From contig DASPIR010000008.1 of assembly GCA_035628995.1 (NCBI GenBank), forward strand, positions 82,269 through 146,268: a DNA stretch of 64,000 nt, read 5' to 3'. The notes beneath the pieces are model-generated. The model searched no databases. It had not been told where the DNA came from and saw only the letters and a list, made by a program, of their open reading frames with translations. The translations under genes were made by a program, and so were the position numbers. Below are positions 18,202 to 26,492 of this stretch, one piece after another (the first letter of the stretch is position 1; the number at the start of each line of letters is the position of its first letter). Origin of the DNA: Clostridia bacterium. Lineage in GTDB: Bacteria > Bacillota > Clostridia > Lutisporales > Lutisporaceae.

Positions 18202-18621
18202 ATGCCGAAGGTATTAAAAGCTGATGGAATGAACAAATGCATAGGGTGCTTCACCTGTATGCTTGCATGTTCGGGTGTGAACAGGCAGAACCATTCGATT
18301 TCCAAAAGCGCAATAAAAGTGAGAACCAGCGGAGGTTTGAAAGGCAAGTTCATTGCGGATGTATGCATAGCCTGCAATGATGAGAGAGCATGTGCGGAGG
18401 CCTGCCCCTCAGGCGCTCTGGAAGCAAGGGAGGGAGGAGGAGTCCTCCTTAAAGCAGAAAAGTGCATAGGCTGTAAAAGATGTGTGGAGGCCTGCATAGT
18501 AAGTGCGGTATTTTTCGATGACACCATAGGCAAGCCTATAATCTGCAAACACTGCGGAGTCTGCACAAGGTTCTGTCCCCATGAATGCCTGAGAATGGAG
18601 GAGCAAGACAATGATATATGA
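18202..18621 (+). CDS. Four-cluster ferredoxin, electron-transfer partner of AOR
   Basis: A 139-residue ferredoxin with four cysteine sets: CIGCFTCMLAC, CIACNDERACAEACP, CIGCKRCVEAC and CKHCGVCTRFCP, each able to hold a [4Fe-4S] cluster. It is cytoplasmic. The next gene overlaps it by 11 bases and encodes an aldehyde ferredoxin oxidoreductase, so it is probably the dedicated acceptor for that enzyme, as AorA-type subunits are elsewhere. ATG 18202 with GGGGTGAT upstream is preferred to the ATG at 18175. Confidence 0.88.
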   Translation: MPKVLKADGMNKCIGCFTCMLACSGVNRQNHSISKSAIKVRTSGGLKGKFIADVCIACNDERACAEACPSGALEAREGGGVLLKAEKCIGCKRCVEACIVSAVFFDDTIGKPIICKHCGVCTRFCPHECLRMEEQDNDI

Positions 18622-20356
18622 GAAATATATAAGAGTGTTATATATTGATCTGAAAAATAAAAAAATTAGAATAGAGCAGAGAGAAGACCTGTGCGAATAC
18701 TTGGGTGGAGCAGGTGTGGCGTCAAAGCTTCTAGAAGAGAATATAAAGTCTGACCTGAGCCCTCTTGATGAAGAACAGCCGATAATTCTTGCCATTGGTG
18801 CCGCCTCCTCCATTTATCCGGTAGTGACAAAGACTGTAGCAATGTTTTACTCGCCATTGACAGGGGAGCTCGGAGAGTCCTATGCAGGGGGGCGCCTTGC
18901 ACTTACAATGCTGCTGGCAGGCTACGATGCAATTGTTATACAAGGGAAAGCGGATAAACCCACCTATATAACGTTAAATAGAAATAACATTGAATTCAAG
19001 GATGCAAGGGCTTTGTGGGGAATGACCTCTGATGAAGCAGGCAGAGTTATAAGGGAAAGGGAGCCCGGAGGCGGCAAGAGGAGCATTCTGAGAATCGGCC
19101 CTGCCGGAGAGAATATGGTGAGCTTCGCCAGCGTATGCGTGGACACCTATAGGCATTTTGGAAGGCTCGGACTGGGTGCAGTATTCGGAAGTAAAAACCT
19201 TAAGGCTGTATCTATTATAGGGGACAGGAGCATACCTATTAAGAACTTCAAGGAATACTTCAAGGTTTATCAGGAAATCTACAACAAGGTGACGGATACC
19301 GAAATAATGTCCAAGTATCATGATGCCGGGACTCCCGTAAATGTTGAGCCCTTGAACGAAATGGGCGGGCTGCCGACAAAGAATCTTACACAGAACAGAT
19401 TTGAACATGTTGAGGATATATCCGGGGATGCTTTTGTAAAGAACAATCTGGTCAGGAAAATGGCCTGCACTGGCTGCCCTGTTGGGTGCATACACATAGG
19501 CCAGTTCAGAAGGGAATTTGATAAGGGTCATGATTACGAGTCAGTAAGCGTTGGTTATGATTATGAGCTTATATTCGCTTTAGGCAGTTTCCTGGGTATA
19601 AAGTCCACTGATGAAATACTGCAGCTTATAGAAGTGGTGGAGCAGCAGGGACTGGATGCCATGTCCACAGGGGTTGTACTTGGCTGGGCAACCGAAGCAT
19701 ATATGGGAAAACTGGTTGCTGACAGTGATACTATAGTACCGCTTGAATTTGGGAACGCTCAGAATTATATAAAGGCCATTGAATATCTTGCAAATAAGGA
19801 AAACGACTTCTATGAAGCTTTATCCAAGGGATGTTACGAAGCATCTCAGAAATATGGCGGGCAGGACTATGCAATGACCTTTGCAAAAAATGAAATGCCG
19901 GGCTATCATACAGGCTACGGTGCATTAGTGGGAGCGGTCGTAGGCGCAAGACACTCGCACCTATGCAATGCAGGCTATTCGATAGACCAGACCATAGGGG
20001 CAATAGATAAGGAAAAGATAGTTGATGGGCTTTTCGATGAAGAAAAAGAGAGGTGCATGTTGAACTCTCTGACCATCTGCCTTTTTGCAAGGAAGGTCTA
20101 TGATAGAAAAACAATACTCTCGGCTTTAAATGCAATTGGGTATGAGTTTAAAGACGAGGATCTGACTGCCATAGCTGACAGGGTTTACAAAACAAAGCTC
20201 CGTATAAAAGATATGCTTGGCTTCGACCTGATGAAGGTAAGGCTTCCGAAACGACTCTTCGAGACGCCAAGCTTGTGGGGCAAGCTGGACGAAGGAATCG
20301 CGTACGAGTTAATTGATATGTACGACAAGAAGTTAAAGGAATTCACCAATAAATAG
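18611..20356 (+). CDS. Aldehyde ferredoxin oxidoreductase family, tungsten-type catalytic subunit
   Basis: A 581-residue AOR-family protein, near the usual 600. It should carry a bis-pyranopterin tungsten or molybdenum cofactor and a [4Fe-4S] cluster, oxidising aldehydes (or reducing acids) with ferredoxin. YIRVLYIDLKNKKIRIE and EYLGGAGVASKLL are typical N-terminal motifs, and GESYAGGRLALTMLLAGYDAIVIQGKA precedes the pterin-binding core. Cys286, Cys289 and Cys293 in CTGCPVGC start the Fe-S ligand set, with a further Cys in HLCNAGY. Substrate is unknown. A GGAGGAGC ribosome-binding site lies in the ferredoxin gene. Confidence 0.88.
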   Translation: MIYEKYIRVLYIDLKNKKIRIEQREDLCEYLGGAGVASKLLEENIKSDLSPLDEEQPIILAIGAASSIYPVVTKTVAMFYSPLTGELGESYAGGRLALTMLLAGYDAIVIQGKADKPTYITLNRNNIEFKDARALWGMTSDEAGRVIREREPGGGKRSILRIGPAGENMVSFASVCVDTYRHFGRLGLGAVFGSKNLKAVSIIGDRSIPIKNFKEYFKVYQEIYNKVTDTEIMSKYHDAGTPVNVEPLNEMGGLPTKNLTQNRFEHVEDISGDAFVKNNLVRKMACTGCPVGCIHIGQFRREFDKGHDYESVSVGYDYELIFALGSFLGIKSTDEILQLIEVVEQQGLDAMSTGVVLGWATEAYMGKLVADSDTIVPLEFGNAQNYIKAIEYLANKENDFYEALSKGCYEASQKYGGQDYAMTFAKNEMPGYHTGYGALVGAVVGARHSHLCNAGYSIDQTIGAIDKEKIVDGLFDEEKERCMLNSLTICLFARKVYDRKTILSALNAIGYEFKDEDLTAIADRVYKTKLRIKDMLGFDLMKVRLPKRLFETPSLWGKLDEGIAYELIDMYDKKLKEFTNK

Positions 20357-20380
20357 AAGATGGCCGAAAGGCCATCTTCT
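20355..20380. terminator. Bidirectional terminator between AOR and MATE genes
   Basis: AGAAGATGGCC (20355-20365) pairs with GGCCATCTTCT (20370-20380) around a GAAA tetraloop, with ATTTATT after it on the plus strand. Confidence 0.75.
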
Positions 20381-21749
20381 ATTTATTCATATTTACTGCC
20401 AGATTGTTTATCCATTTCTTAGATGCCAATCTCGGAATTCCGATTATCAGCTTTATTATCTCTTCTACTTGAACCAGTGCATAGACCCAGTATATGGGAA
20501 GGTGGAACACAAGTCCACCCAGGAACACCAGCGGCACACCCACCAGCCATACCCCGCCGGTATCCAGCATTAGGCAGAAGGTTGTATCTCCACCGCTTCT
20601 TAATATTCCGACTATATTGATATAATTGAATACCTTGGCCCACATGAAAAGGCAGTATACTATAAGATTTCTCTGCGCATATTCCAGTACGATAGGCGAT
20701 ACCTTGTATGGAGTAAGCACCCATGGGGAAATTAGTATGACAAAGAATCCGGCCAGCATGGCAGCAGCAGGTCCAATTATTGCGAAACGTTTTGCATATG
20801 CAAAAACTAACTTATCATCCCCAGAGCCTATTTTATGACCTATCATTACAGCACAGGCATTACCGAAGCCCATGAATATTACCCATACAATTCTCTCAAC
20901 GGTACTGGATATATTGATTGATGCAATTGCATCTGTACCCATTCTCGCATATGCGATTGCATACATTGTCACTCCCAAAGCCCACATTGACTCATTTAGA
21001 ATTACCGGTAAAGTAACCTTGAAGAACTGTTTTACAAAGCCAGCTGTCATATCAGTCATTTCTCTTATGGAGGCGGCTACCACATCCTTTTTTGAATATA
21101 CAATCCAAAGCAGCATAGTCAGTTCTATAACTCTGGCAATGACCGTAGCAACTGCTGACCCAGCCACTCCCAACCGGGGCAATCCCCAATAGCCGTATAT
21201 AAGCAGGTAATTTAGAACCGTGTTGATTCCCAGTGCGATAACACTGACAACCAAAGGAGTTTTTACATTGCCTGTGCTTCTTAAAATAAAGGAGTAGGCA
21301 AAGGTAACAGCGGTGATAACATAACTGAAGAGTACAATCCTTAAGTATTCAGTCCCCAACTGGATTACACCTGGATCTTTGGAGAATATCCCCAGTATTT
21401 CAGTAGGGAAGAAGAAACCGCCTATAGAGAAGAGAAACGCACCTGTTCCTCCGGTTATGATGCAAAGCCCCAAGACCTTTCTTATATTCTTGATATCCTT
21501 GCTGCCCCAGAACTGCGCTGTAAAAATGGATGAACCACTGACAATACCAAAAAGCAGAAGATTCAGGAGGAAAAAGTATTGGTTTGCAAGTCCTACACCT
21601 GCGATAGCAGTCTCGCCCAGACCCCCTATCATTATATTGTCAACCAGATTCAGGGATGAAAGCGCTAGGTTCTGTGCTGCTATCGGCAGAGCTATCCTAA
21701 ACATCTGCGAAAAGAAATGTCTGTCATTGAACAAATTAGCAAGCTTCAT
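20379..21749 (-). CDS. MATE-family efflux transporter
   Basis: A 457-residue membrane protein with about 12 transmembrane helices. FRIALPIAAQNLALSSLNLVDNIMIGGLGETAIAGVGLANQ is the typical MATE opening, and the two bundles are roughly duplicated (VTLPVILNESMWALGVTMYAIAYARMG begins the second). These are Na+ or H+ antiporters exporting cationic drugs or metabolites; the substrate here is unknown. ATG 21749 with CGGAGGTAT upstream is preferred to a longer in-frame start. It follows the tocopherol-cyclase-like gene on the same strand. Confidence 0.88.
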   Translation of the reverse strand: MKLANLFNDRHFFSQMFRIALPIAAQNLALSSLNLVDNIMIGGLGETAIAGVGLANQYFFLLNLLLFGIVSGSSIFTAQFWGSKDIKNIRKVLGLCIITGGTGAFLFSIGGFFFPTEILGIFSKDPGVIQLGTEYLRIVLFSYVITAVTFAYSFILRSTGNVKTPLVVSVIALGINTVLNYLLIYGYWGLPRLGVAGSAVATVIARVIELTMLLWIVYSKKDVVAASIREMTDMTAGFVKQFFKVTLPVILNESMWALGVTMYAIAYARMGTDAIASINISSTVERIVWVIFMGFGNACAVMIGHKIGSGDDKLVFAYAKRFAIIGPAAAMLAGFFVILISPWVLTPYKVSPIVLEYAQRNLIVYCLFMWAKVFNYINIVGILRSGGDTTFCLMLDTGGVWLVGVPLVFLGGLVFHLPIYWVYALVQVEEIIKLIIGIPRLASKKWINNLAVNMNK

Positions 21750-21826
21750 ATATACCTCCGATGCATTTGGCACGTATCCTTTTAATTATATATCATCAAA
21801 GGGCAATATTGAAGCAATGACGAAAA

Positions 21827-22816
21827 TTAATGCGGCTGCAGCTCAGCTATATCTCCGACTATTTCGAGGCCACTATTACGTCCTGTACCTTCAAATATAA
21901 TTTTCCTATTACCGTAAGCGACCTGCCCAAGGGTAACCTTGATTTCCGATGACATGCTTTCGTCGATGACGTCCTCCATTGAACCGTTGCGTGGTGAATA
22001 AAGCTTTCCTGAGTTTGACTCGCGGGTATGTATTTCAAGATAAATATGTTTGTCACTGATGCGGATGCGGATGTTGCCCGACTGATGTGAGAGCTGCTCT
22101 ATCCGTGCCCCGGTGTAGGTAGCAAATCTATAAAGCTTTCCATTGATTGAAAGGCCCGCAATTAAACCTGTAAAGAACTTGCCAAACCAAGGTATCCGTG
22201 CTATTGATGCTGTGAAGAAAACATTGGGGTTTTCAAAATAGTTAGACTGCATCCAGATCCAGGAGCTTGGGAAGGACCTTCCCCAATCCTTTTCCATATA
22301 GCCTCTGCCACCCGTAAAATCCACACTTCTATTGTTTATTGCAAGGCTGCCGCTTATATCGTGCTTCATGCTGATTATGCCATGATAGCATTCCATAAAG
22401 GGTACAAAGGCGTACCAGCCCATTATGCCCGGGGAAAAGAGAGAAACTGGCCAAGGGGCTGAATTTTCGAAGTTAAGCCTCCCCTTTAAGCTAAAGCTGT
22501 CCGCAGCTAAATCTATATCGACCACTCCAGAAGAGAAATAATTAGCACCTATCCATAGCCTGAAATTGTCTTTGGAGTAGTGAAAATCATGGATATCATA
22601 AGTTTGATAGAGAGATTTGCAGCTTTTCCCATCAATGAGCTGGATAAATGAGTGGGGTTTGCTCCCGTCAATTCCGTAGGATACTCCGGGTATAAGTGCA
22701 TATATACTGTCCTCATCTTTATTAACTATCTTGAAATACCATCCCTCAAAATACTTTTTAGGGTGCTGCCTTCCTTGGTATACTTCAGGCTTCCAGACTT
22801 TCGTGAGCTTTAACAT
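21827..22816 (-). CDS. Tocopherol cyclase-like protein
   Basis: A 329-residue protein matching the tocopherol cyclase family (PF14249): WKPEVYQGRQHPKKYFEGWYFKIV at the N-terminus is the hallmark, followed by GVSYGIDGSKPHSFIQLIDG, PGIMGWYAFVPFMECYHG and GYMEKDWGRSFPSSWIW. Plant and cyanobacterial members form the chromanol ring. The Firmicute relatives are uncharacterised, and an anaerobe is not expected to make tocopherol, so a lipid- or carotenoid-binding role is equally possible. It lies 77 bases upstream of the MATE gene and may be co-transcribed with it. Confidence 0.8.
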   Translation of the reverse strand: MLKLTKVWKPEVYQGRQHPKKYFEGWYFKIVNKDEDSIYALIPGVSYGIDGSKPHSFIQLIDGKSCKSLYQTYDIHDFHYSKDNFRLWIGANYFSSGVVDIDLAADSFSLKGRLNFENSAPWPVSLFSPGIMGWYAFVPFMECYHGIISMKHDISGSLAINNRSVDFTGGRGYMEKDWGRSFPSSWIWMQSNYFENPNVFFTASIARIPWFGKFFTGLIAGLSINGKLYRFATYTGARIEQLSHQSGNIRIRISDKHIYLEIHTRESNSGKLYSPRNGSMEDVIDESMSSEIKVTLGQVAYGNRKIIFEGTGRNSGLEIVGDIAELQPH

Positions 22817-22927
22817 GCGGTCATATTCCTTTCATAGTTTTTTTCATTACCTTTAAGTTTTCTATCACCAACGTCCTTTATTCAACACCGCAATTATTAA
22901 TATTATATTACAATTCATACTCGGCAA

Positions 22928-22956
22928 TTGACAGGCATAAACTGGTAATATATAAT
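22928..22956 (+). promoter_or_regulatory. Consensus sigma-A promoter before the MFS leader
   Basis: TTGACA (22928-22933), 17-base spacer, TATAAT (22951-22956): both hexamers are perfect. A transcript starting near 22963 would carry a leader of about 270 bases before the MFS start codon. Confidence 0.82.
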
Positions 22957-22995
22957 TTACAAGAAAAGAAGAAAATGGAAAGGGAGGTCGCGAAT

Positions 22996-23073
22996 ATGAG
23001 AATCAATAGTGCAATAAAAAGAAACTATAACAATTTAATACAGCGGCCTGCTTTATCAGTTTTTGAGGACTGA
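22996..23073 (+). CDS. Candidate 25-residue leader peptide
   Basis: ATG 22996 follows AGGGAGGT by 7 bases, a ribosome-binding site stronger than that of the transporter itself, and the frame closes at TGA 23073. The peptide is basic and Asn-rich in the first half (KRNYNNLIQR), then PALSVFED. It lies between a perfect promoter and a terminator hairpin, all upstream of an efflux gene. This is the layout of ribosome-stalling attenuators of antibiotic-resistance genes. Stalling itself is inference. Confidence 0.45.
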   Translation: MRINSAIKRNYNNLIQRPALSVFED

Positions 23074-23151
23074 TTGACAGTTTTTTTGTGCGGGTCGCTT
23101 TGAGAGAGGGGACTCCGTGACAATTTTAAAACTAAGGTTTTTCAGTGTTCT

Positions 23152-23190
23152 AAGTCATGGAATATTTATGTTCCATGGCTTTTATTATTT
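23152..23190 (+). terminator. Terminator or attenuator hairpin upstream of the MFS gene
   Basis: AAGTCATGGAA (23152-23162) pairs with TTCCATGGCTT (23171-23181) with one T-G pair and an 8-base loop, followed by TTTTATTATTTT. It sits 45 bases before the MFS start, downstream of the promoter and leader ORF, so it would block the transporter transcript unless read through. Confidence 0.72.
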
Positions 23191-23234
23191 TCTGAGTGAT
23201 TTATCTGTACTACTTTATGAGGGGGTTTTACATC

Positions 23235-24497
23235 ATGTCTAGAATCAAAAATCTGCTAAGTCCTTACATGGGCTTACCCAAGGAAATTTATATCATATTC
23301 GCTTCACGAATAGTGAATGCTATGGGCTGCTTTGTTATGCCGCTGATGACAATAATTATGACTGACAGAATAGGTTTGTCTAAGGAGACTACGGGCTTTT
23401 ACCTGAGTTTGAACAGCTTGGTTTTTCCGTTGGCTTCCATGCTTGGAGGAAAGCTTGCAGACTCTTTCGGCAGAAAGGGCCTGATAATAGTGTTTGATAC
23501 GCTGGCAGCTCTGCTGTATCTATCCTGCGGGTTTATAGAACCATCTATGTCGCTTATATATGTGATTCTGGCAGCAAGTGCATGCATGAGTGTTGCCGGA
23601 CCATCACATGATTCCCTAATAGCTGATTTGACTACTCCTGAGAATAGAGAGGGCGCATATGCCTTAAGCTATCTGGGCTGGAACATAGGCTTTGCAGTCG
23701 GTCCAATGCTGGGAGGCTTTTTATACAGAAGCTACCTGCCCCTTGTATTCATAGGAGATGCAGCCACTGCCTTGATGTCAATAAGCCTGATATTCTTCTT
23801 TGTCAAAGAGACCATAGGCACGACCAGAGAGGAGATAGCAGACGAAAGCAGAAAGCTTGAAAGAAGAGAAGAAGGCTCGATAATATCAGTACTGCTGAGA
23901 AGACCTATGCTAATTTATTTTGCTATTATTGCCTTCGGGTATAACTTCGCATATTCCCAATGGACCTTCCTGATGCCGATACATTCCATGCAGAACTTTG
24001 GCGGCTTTGGTGCCCAGTATTTTGGTTGGATGGCAAGCTTGAACGGCTTGGTGGTTATACTGTTTACACCTATTCTCACCAAGCTGACTGTAAGAATGAA
24101 GGGCATGAGGAAGATGGTCTATGGGATACTGCTGTATGCCATAGGTTTTGGAATGTTAGGAGTACTCAACACACTGTCTTACTTCTTCCTGTCGGTTTTC
24201 ATTTTTACTTTGGGAGAGATATTGCTTTCTATAAGCGTTATGCCATTTATCGTAAACCATACACCGGCATCCCACAGGGGCAGGATGAATGCTGTGCTGC
24301 CTACAATAATGGGCATGGGCTATGCAATCGGGCCAATGACTATGGGCAGGATACTTAATTACTCAAGTGTGGAAAGCGCATGGCTCATATTGGGAGGACT
24401 CACTGCAATATCTGCCGCATTCATGTTCGGCCTTGAAAAATACGACGATTGGGCCAGCGCTAAAGTGGAAGAGTCAGAAGAAGCAATGGAAGCATAG
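23235..24497 (+). CDS. MFS multidrug-type transporter
   Basis: A 420-residue protein with 12 predicted transmembrane helices. Major facilitator motif A is seen as GGKLADSFGRKG after helix 2, and GYLGWNIGFAVGPMLGGFLYR fits the motif C antiporter signature, typical of drug/H+ antiporters. The C-terminus is acidic. ATG 23235 follows GAGGGGG by 9 bases. The longer frame to 23196 is less likely. The substrate is unknown, but the attenuator-like leader suggests induction by a translation-affecting compound. Confidence 0.85.
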   Translation: MSRIKNLLSPYMGLPKEIYIIFASRIVNAMGCFVMPLMTIIMTDRIGLSKETTGFYLSLNSLVFPLASMLGGKLADSFGRKGLIIVFDTLAALLYLSCGFIEPSMSLIYVILAASACMSVAGPSHDSLIADLTTPENREGAYALSYLGWNIGFAVGPMLGGFLYRSYLPLVFIGDAATALMSISLIFFFVKETIGTTREEIADESRKLERREEGSIISVLLRRPMLIYFAIIAFGYNFAYSQWTFLMPIHSMQNFGGFGAQYFGWMASLNGLVVILFTPILTKLTVRMKGMRKMVYGILLYAIGFGMLGVLNTLSYFFLSVFIFTLGEILLSISVMPFIVNHTPASHRGRMNAVLPTIMGMGYAIGPMTMGRILNYSSVESAWLILGGLTAISAAFMFGLEKYDDWASAKVEESEEAMEA

Positions 24498-24529
24498 AAA
24501 ATATATTTCTAAATTTATATTGCAAATTG

Positions 24530-24541
24530 GGACATATGTCC
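24530..24541. promoter_or_regulatory. 12-bp perfect palindrome upstream of the Crp/Fnr regulator
   Basis: GGACATATGTCC lies 47 bases before the regulator gene and just before an A+T-rich TATATTATAA that could be its -10. It may be an operator for autoregulation or, with the following TTTTT, a weak terminator of the MFS gene. Confidence 0.35.
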
Positions 24542-24588
24542 TTTTTATGTGATATTATTTTACTATATTATAAAAATGGGGGAAAAAC

Positions 24589-25287
24589 ATGAAAAGGATC
24601 ACCGATAAGAACCTACTCGAAGCCTATATCGGGGAATTCGGCTTAGATTCATTGTTCCAAAAGGATATGCGGCCTTTTATGAGCCTTATGAGCTATGAAA
24701 GAGGGGAGTGCATCTGCAATACCGGAGATGAGCTGAATTACTTTTATTTCAATGTAAAAGGCAAGCTCAAGGTATATACGCTGATGGAAAATGGCAAATC
24801 CCTGCTTCTTAGGTTCAATAAGCCCTTAAGCATACTTGGCGATGTGGAGTTCATGTCAGGCTATAAGATAAAGTGCAATGTTGATTCACTTAATGAATCC
24901 CATCTAATTGGGATAAGGTTGGATGACATTCGCAAATATGCAGCAGACGATCCGGTTTTTCTCAGCTATGTAATTAAGAATCTGGGGTATAAGCTATATA
25001 CGATATCCAACAGTACCTCAATAAACCTGCTGTATTCCCTCGAAAAGAGGTTTGCCAGCTATATTATCTCAATCTCAAGTGAAGAAAGCAGCTCCAAGGG
25101 TATAAATGAGATAAAGACAACAAGCATGACTGAGATGGCGACGCTTCTGGGCACAAGCTACAGGCACCTGAATAGGGTCATAAGGGAGCTTGCAGATAAG
25201 GGGATAGTAGGAAAAAGGAACGGAAATATATCTGTGCTGGATTATGCAGCCTTGAAAGAGCTTTCCGGCGGTCTTCTATACGAGTAA
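24589..25287 (+). CDS. Crp/Fnr-family transcriptional regulator, YeiL-like
   Basis: A 232-residue regulator. The N-terminal cyclic-nucleotide-binding-like domain has YERGECICNTGDELNYFYFNVKGKLKVYTLMENGKSLLL, and the C-terminal winged helix has MTEMATLLGTSYRHLNRVIRELADKGIV as the recognition helix. The layout matches YeiL-type nutrient or stationary-phase regulators. No N-terminal FNR-type cysteine set is seen (Cys41 and Cys43 are close together but isolated), so oxygen sensing through Fe-S is not claimed. The start has a GGGGGAAAA ribosome-binding site. It follows the MFS gene by 92 bases. Confidence 0.82.
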   Translation: MKRITDKNLLEAYIGEFGLDSLFQKDMRPFMSLMSYERGECICNTGDELNYFYFNVKGKLKVYTLMENGKSLLLRFNKPLSILGDVEFMSGYKIKCNVDSLNESHLIGIRLDDIRKYAADDPVFLSYVIKNLGYKLYTISNSTSINLLYSLEKRFASYIISISSEESSSKGINEIKTTSMTEMATLLGTSYRHLNRVIRELADKGIVGKRNGNISVLDYAALKELSGGLLYE

Positions 25288-25326
25288 TTTAGAGCATTTT
25301 ATAATAGAACCTAATAAACATCATCG

Positions 25327-25352
25327 GTGCCGGGATTGCTCACTCCCGGCAC
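25327..25352. other. GC-rich stem-loop
   Basis: GTGCCGGG (25327-25334) pairs with CCCGGCAC (25345-25352). It has no T-run, so it may be an RNA processing or pausing site after the YeiL-like gene. Confidence 0.4.
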
Positions 25353-25382
25353 ATACCCCCAATATTCGGATGAATTTAGCCG

Positions 25383-25412
25383 CTACCTGCATTTATGCAG
25401 GTAGTTTGTTAA
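25383..25412 (+). terminator. Terminator-like hairpin before degV
   Basis: CTACCTGC (25383-25390) pairs with GCAGGTAG (25397-25404), followed by TTTGTTAATT. Confidence 0.5.
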
Positions 25413-25488
25413 TTAATTACAGATTGCTTTATTGCGCCAAAATGGTTACTATAGATATATAAATAATGTAGAGGGGTAGATAATCAAT

Positions 25489-26355
25489 ATGGATACAGTG
25501 CTTTTGATTGATTCCTGTACAGACCTTCCACGCAGTTATGTGGAGAAGAATGAGATACCTGTTGTAAATCTTGTTTGCAACTTCAAGGGTCAAGAGTACA
25601 AGGACGATTTTGGGAAAACTCTCAGCTATAAAGAATTCTATGCTGCGGTGAGAAATGGTGAAATGCCTTCCACTTCACAGGTTAATGTTTATGTCTATAC
25701 AGAAATCTTTAAAAAATATGCAACAGACGGAAAATCGATTATTTATCTTGGATTCTCTTCCGCGTTGAGTGGAAGTCTTAACAGCGCATTACTTGCGAAG
25801 GATATGATCTGTGAAGAGATTGAGAATGCGGATATCACAGTTATCGACAGCAGAAGTGCTTCCCTCGGTGAAGGGCTATTGGCATATCATGCAAATGAAA
25901 TGCTAAAAGCAGGGGCTTCCAAGGATGAGGTAGTAAGCTGGCTTGAGACAAATAAGCTCAGAATGAATCATTGGTTTACTGTAGATGACCTGGGACATCT
26001 GAAAAGAGGGGGAAGAGTATCGGGGGCAGCCGCTTTTGTAGGCACACTGCTTGATATAAAGCCTATTCTTCAGGTTGATGATGAGGGAAGGCTGATACCT
26101 GTGTCCAAGGTTAAGGGCAGGAAAAAGTCTTTGAAGACTCTTTTTGAAATGCTTCAGGAGAATATAGTGTCCCCAGAGGAGCAGGTAATTGCAATTAGCC
26201 ATGGGGATTGCATCGAAGATGCTGAATACCTGAAGGAAATGATACTGAAGGAGTATAAGGTTAAGGACGTAATAATAAATGAGGTAGGACCTGTTATAGG
26301 CTCCCATTCAGGCCCTGGCACAGTTGCTCTGTTTTTTATGGGGAATAAAAGATAA
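25489..26355 (+). CDS. DegV-family fatty-acid-binding protein
   Basis: A 288-residue DegV protein. LLIDSCTDLPRSYVEKNEIPVVNL, STSQVNVYVY, the GFSSALSGSLNSA loop and VDDLGHLKRGGRVSGAAAFVGTLLDIKPIL are family hallmarks. GPVIGSHSGPGTVALFF is the usual C-terminal end. DegV/FakB proteins bind fatty acids and present them to the FakA kinase for phospholipid synthesis. No fakA gene is nearby, which is normal because several degV copies are usually scattered. The start follows GAGGGGTAG. Confidence 0.92.
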   Translation: MDTVLLIDSCTDLPRSYVEKNEIPVVNLVCNFKGQEYKDDFGKTLSYKEFYAAVRNGEMPSTSQVNVYVYTEIFKKYATDGKSIIYLGFSSALSGSLNSALLAKDMICEEIENADITVIDSRSASLGEGLLAYHANEMLKAGASKDEVVSWLETNKLRMNHWFTVDDLGHLKRGGRVSGAAAFVGTLLDIKPILQVDDEGRLIPVSKVKGRKKSLKTLFEMLQENIVSPEEQVIAISHGDCIEDAEYLKEMILKEYKVKDVIINEVGPVIGSHSGPGTVALFFMGNKR

Positions 26356-26375
26356 TTAAATATAAAACTTGAAGA

Positions 26376-26411
26376 AAGCAGGACATAGCTTATGTCCTGC
26401 TTCATTTTTTT
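26376..26411 (+). terminator. Intrinsic terminator of degV
   Basis: AAGCAGGACATA (26376-26387) pairs with TATGTCCTGCTT (26391-26402), followed by CATTTTTTT. Confidence 0.88.
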
Positions 26412-26492
26412 GCCTGAATTCATATTGAGCAGGCATTTGTGGAATACTTCTATATGATGCATTTATATCTTAAAGGAAGTGAATTTTGACAT

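Noticed and set aside
24530..24541. FNR box
   Set aside because: It does not match TTGAT-N4-ATCAA, and the protein lacks the FNR cysteine set.
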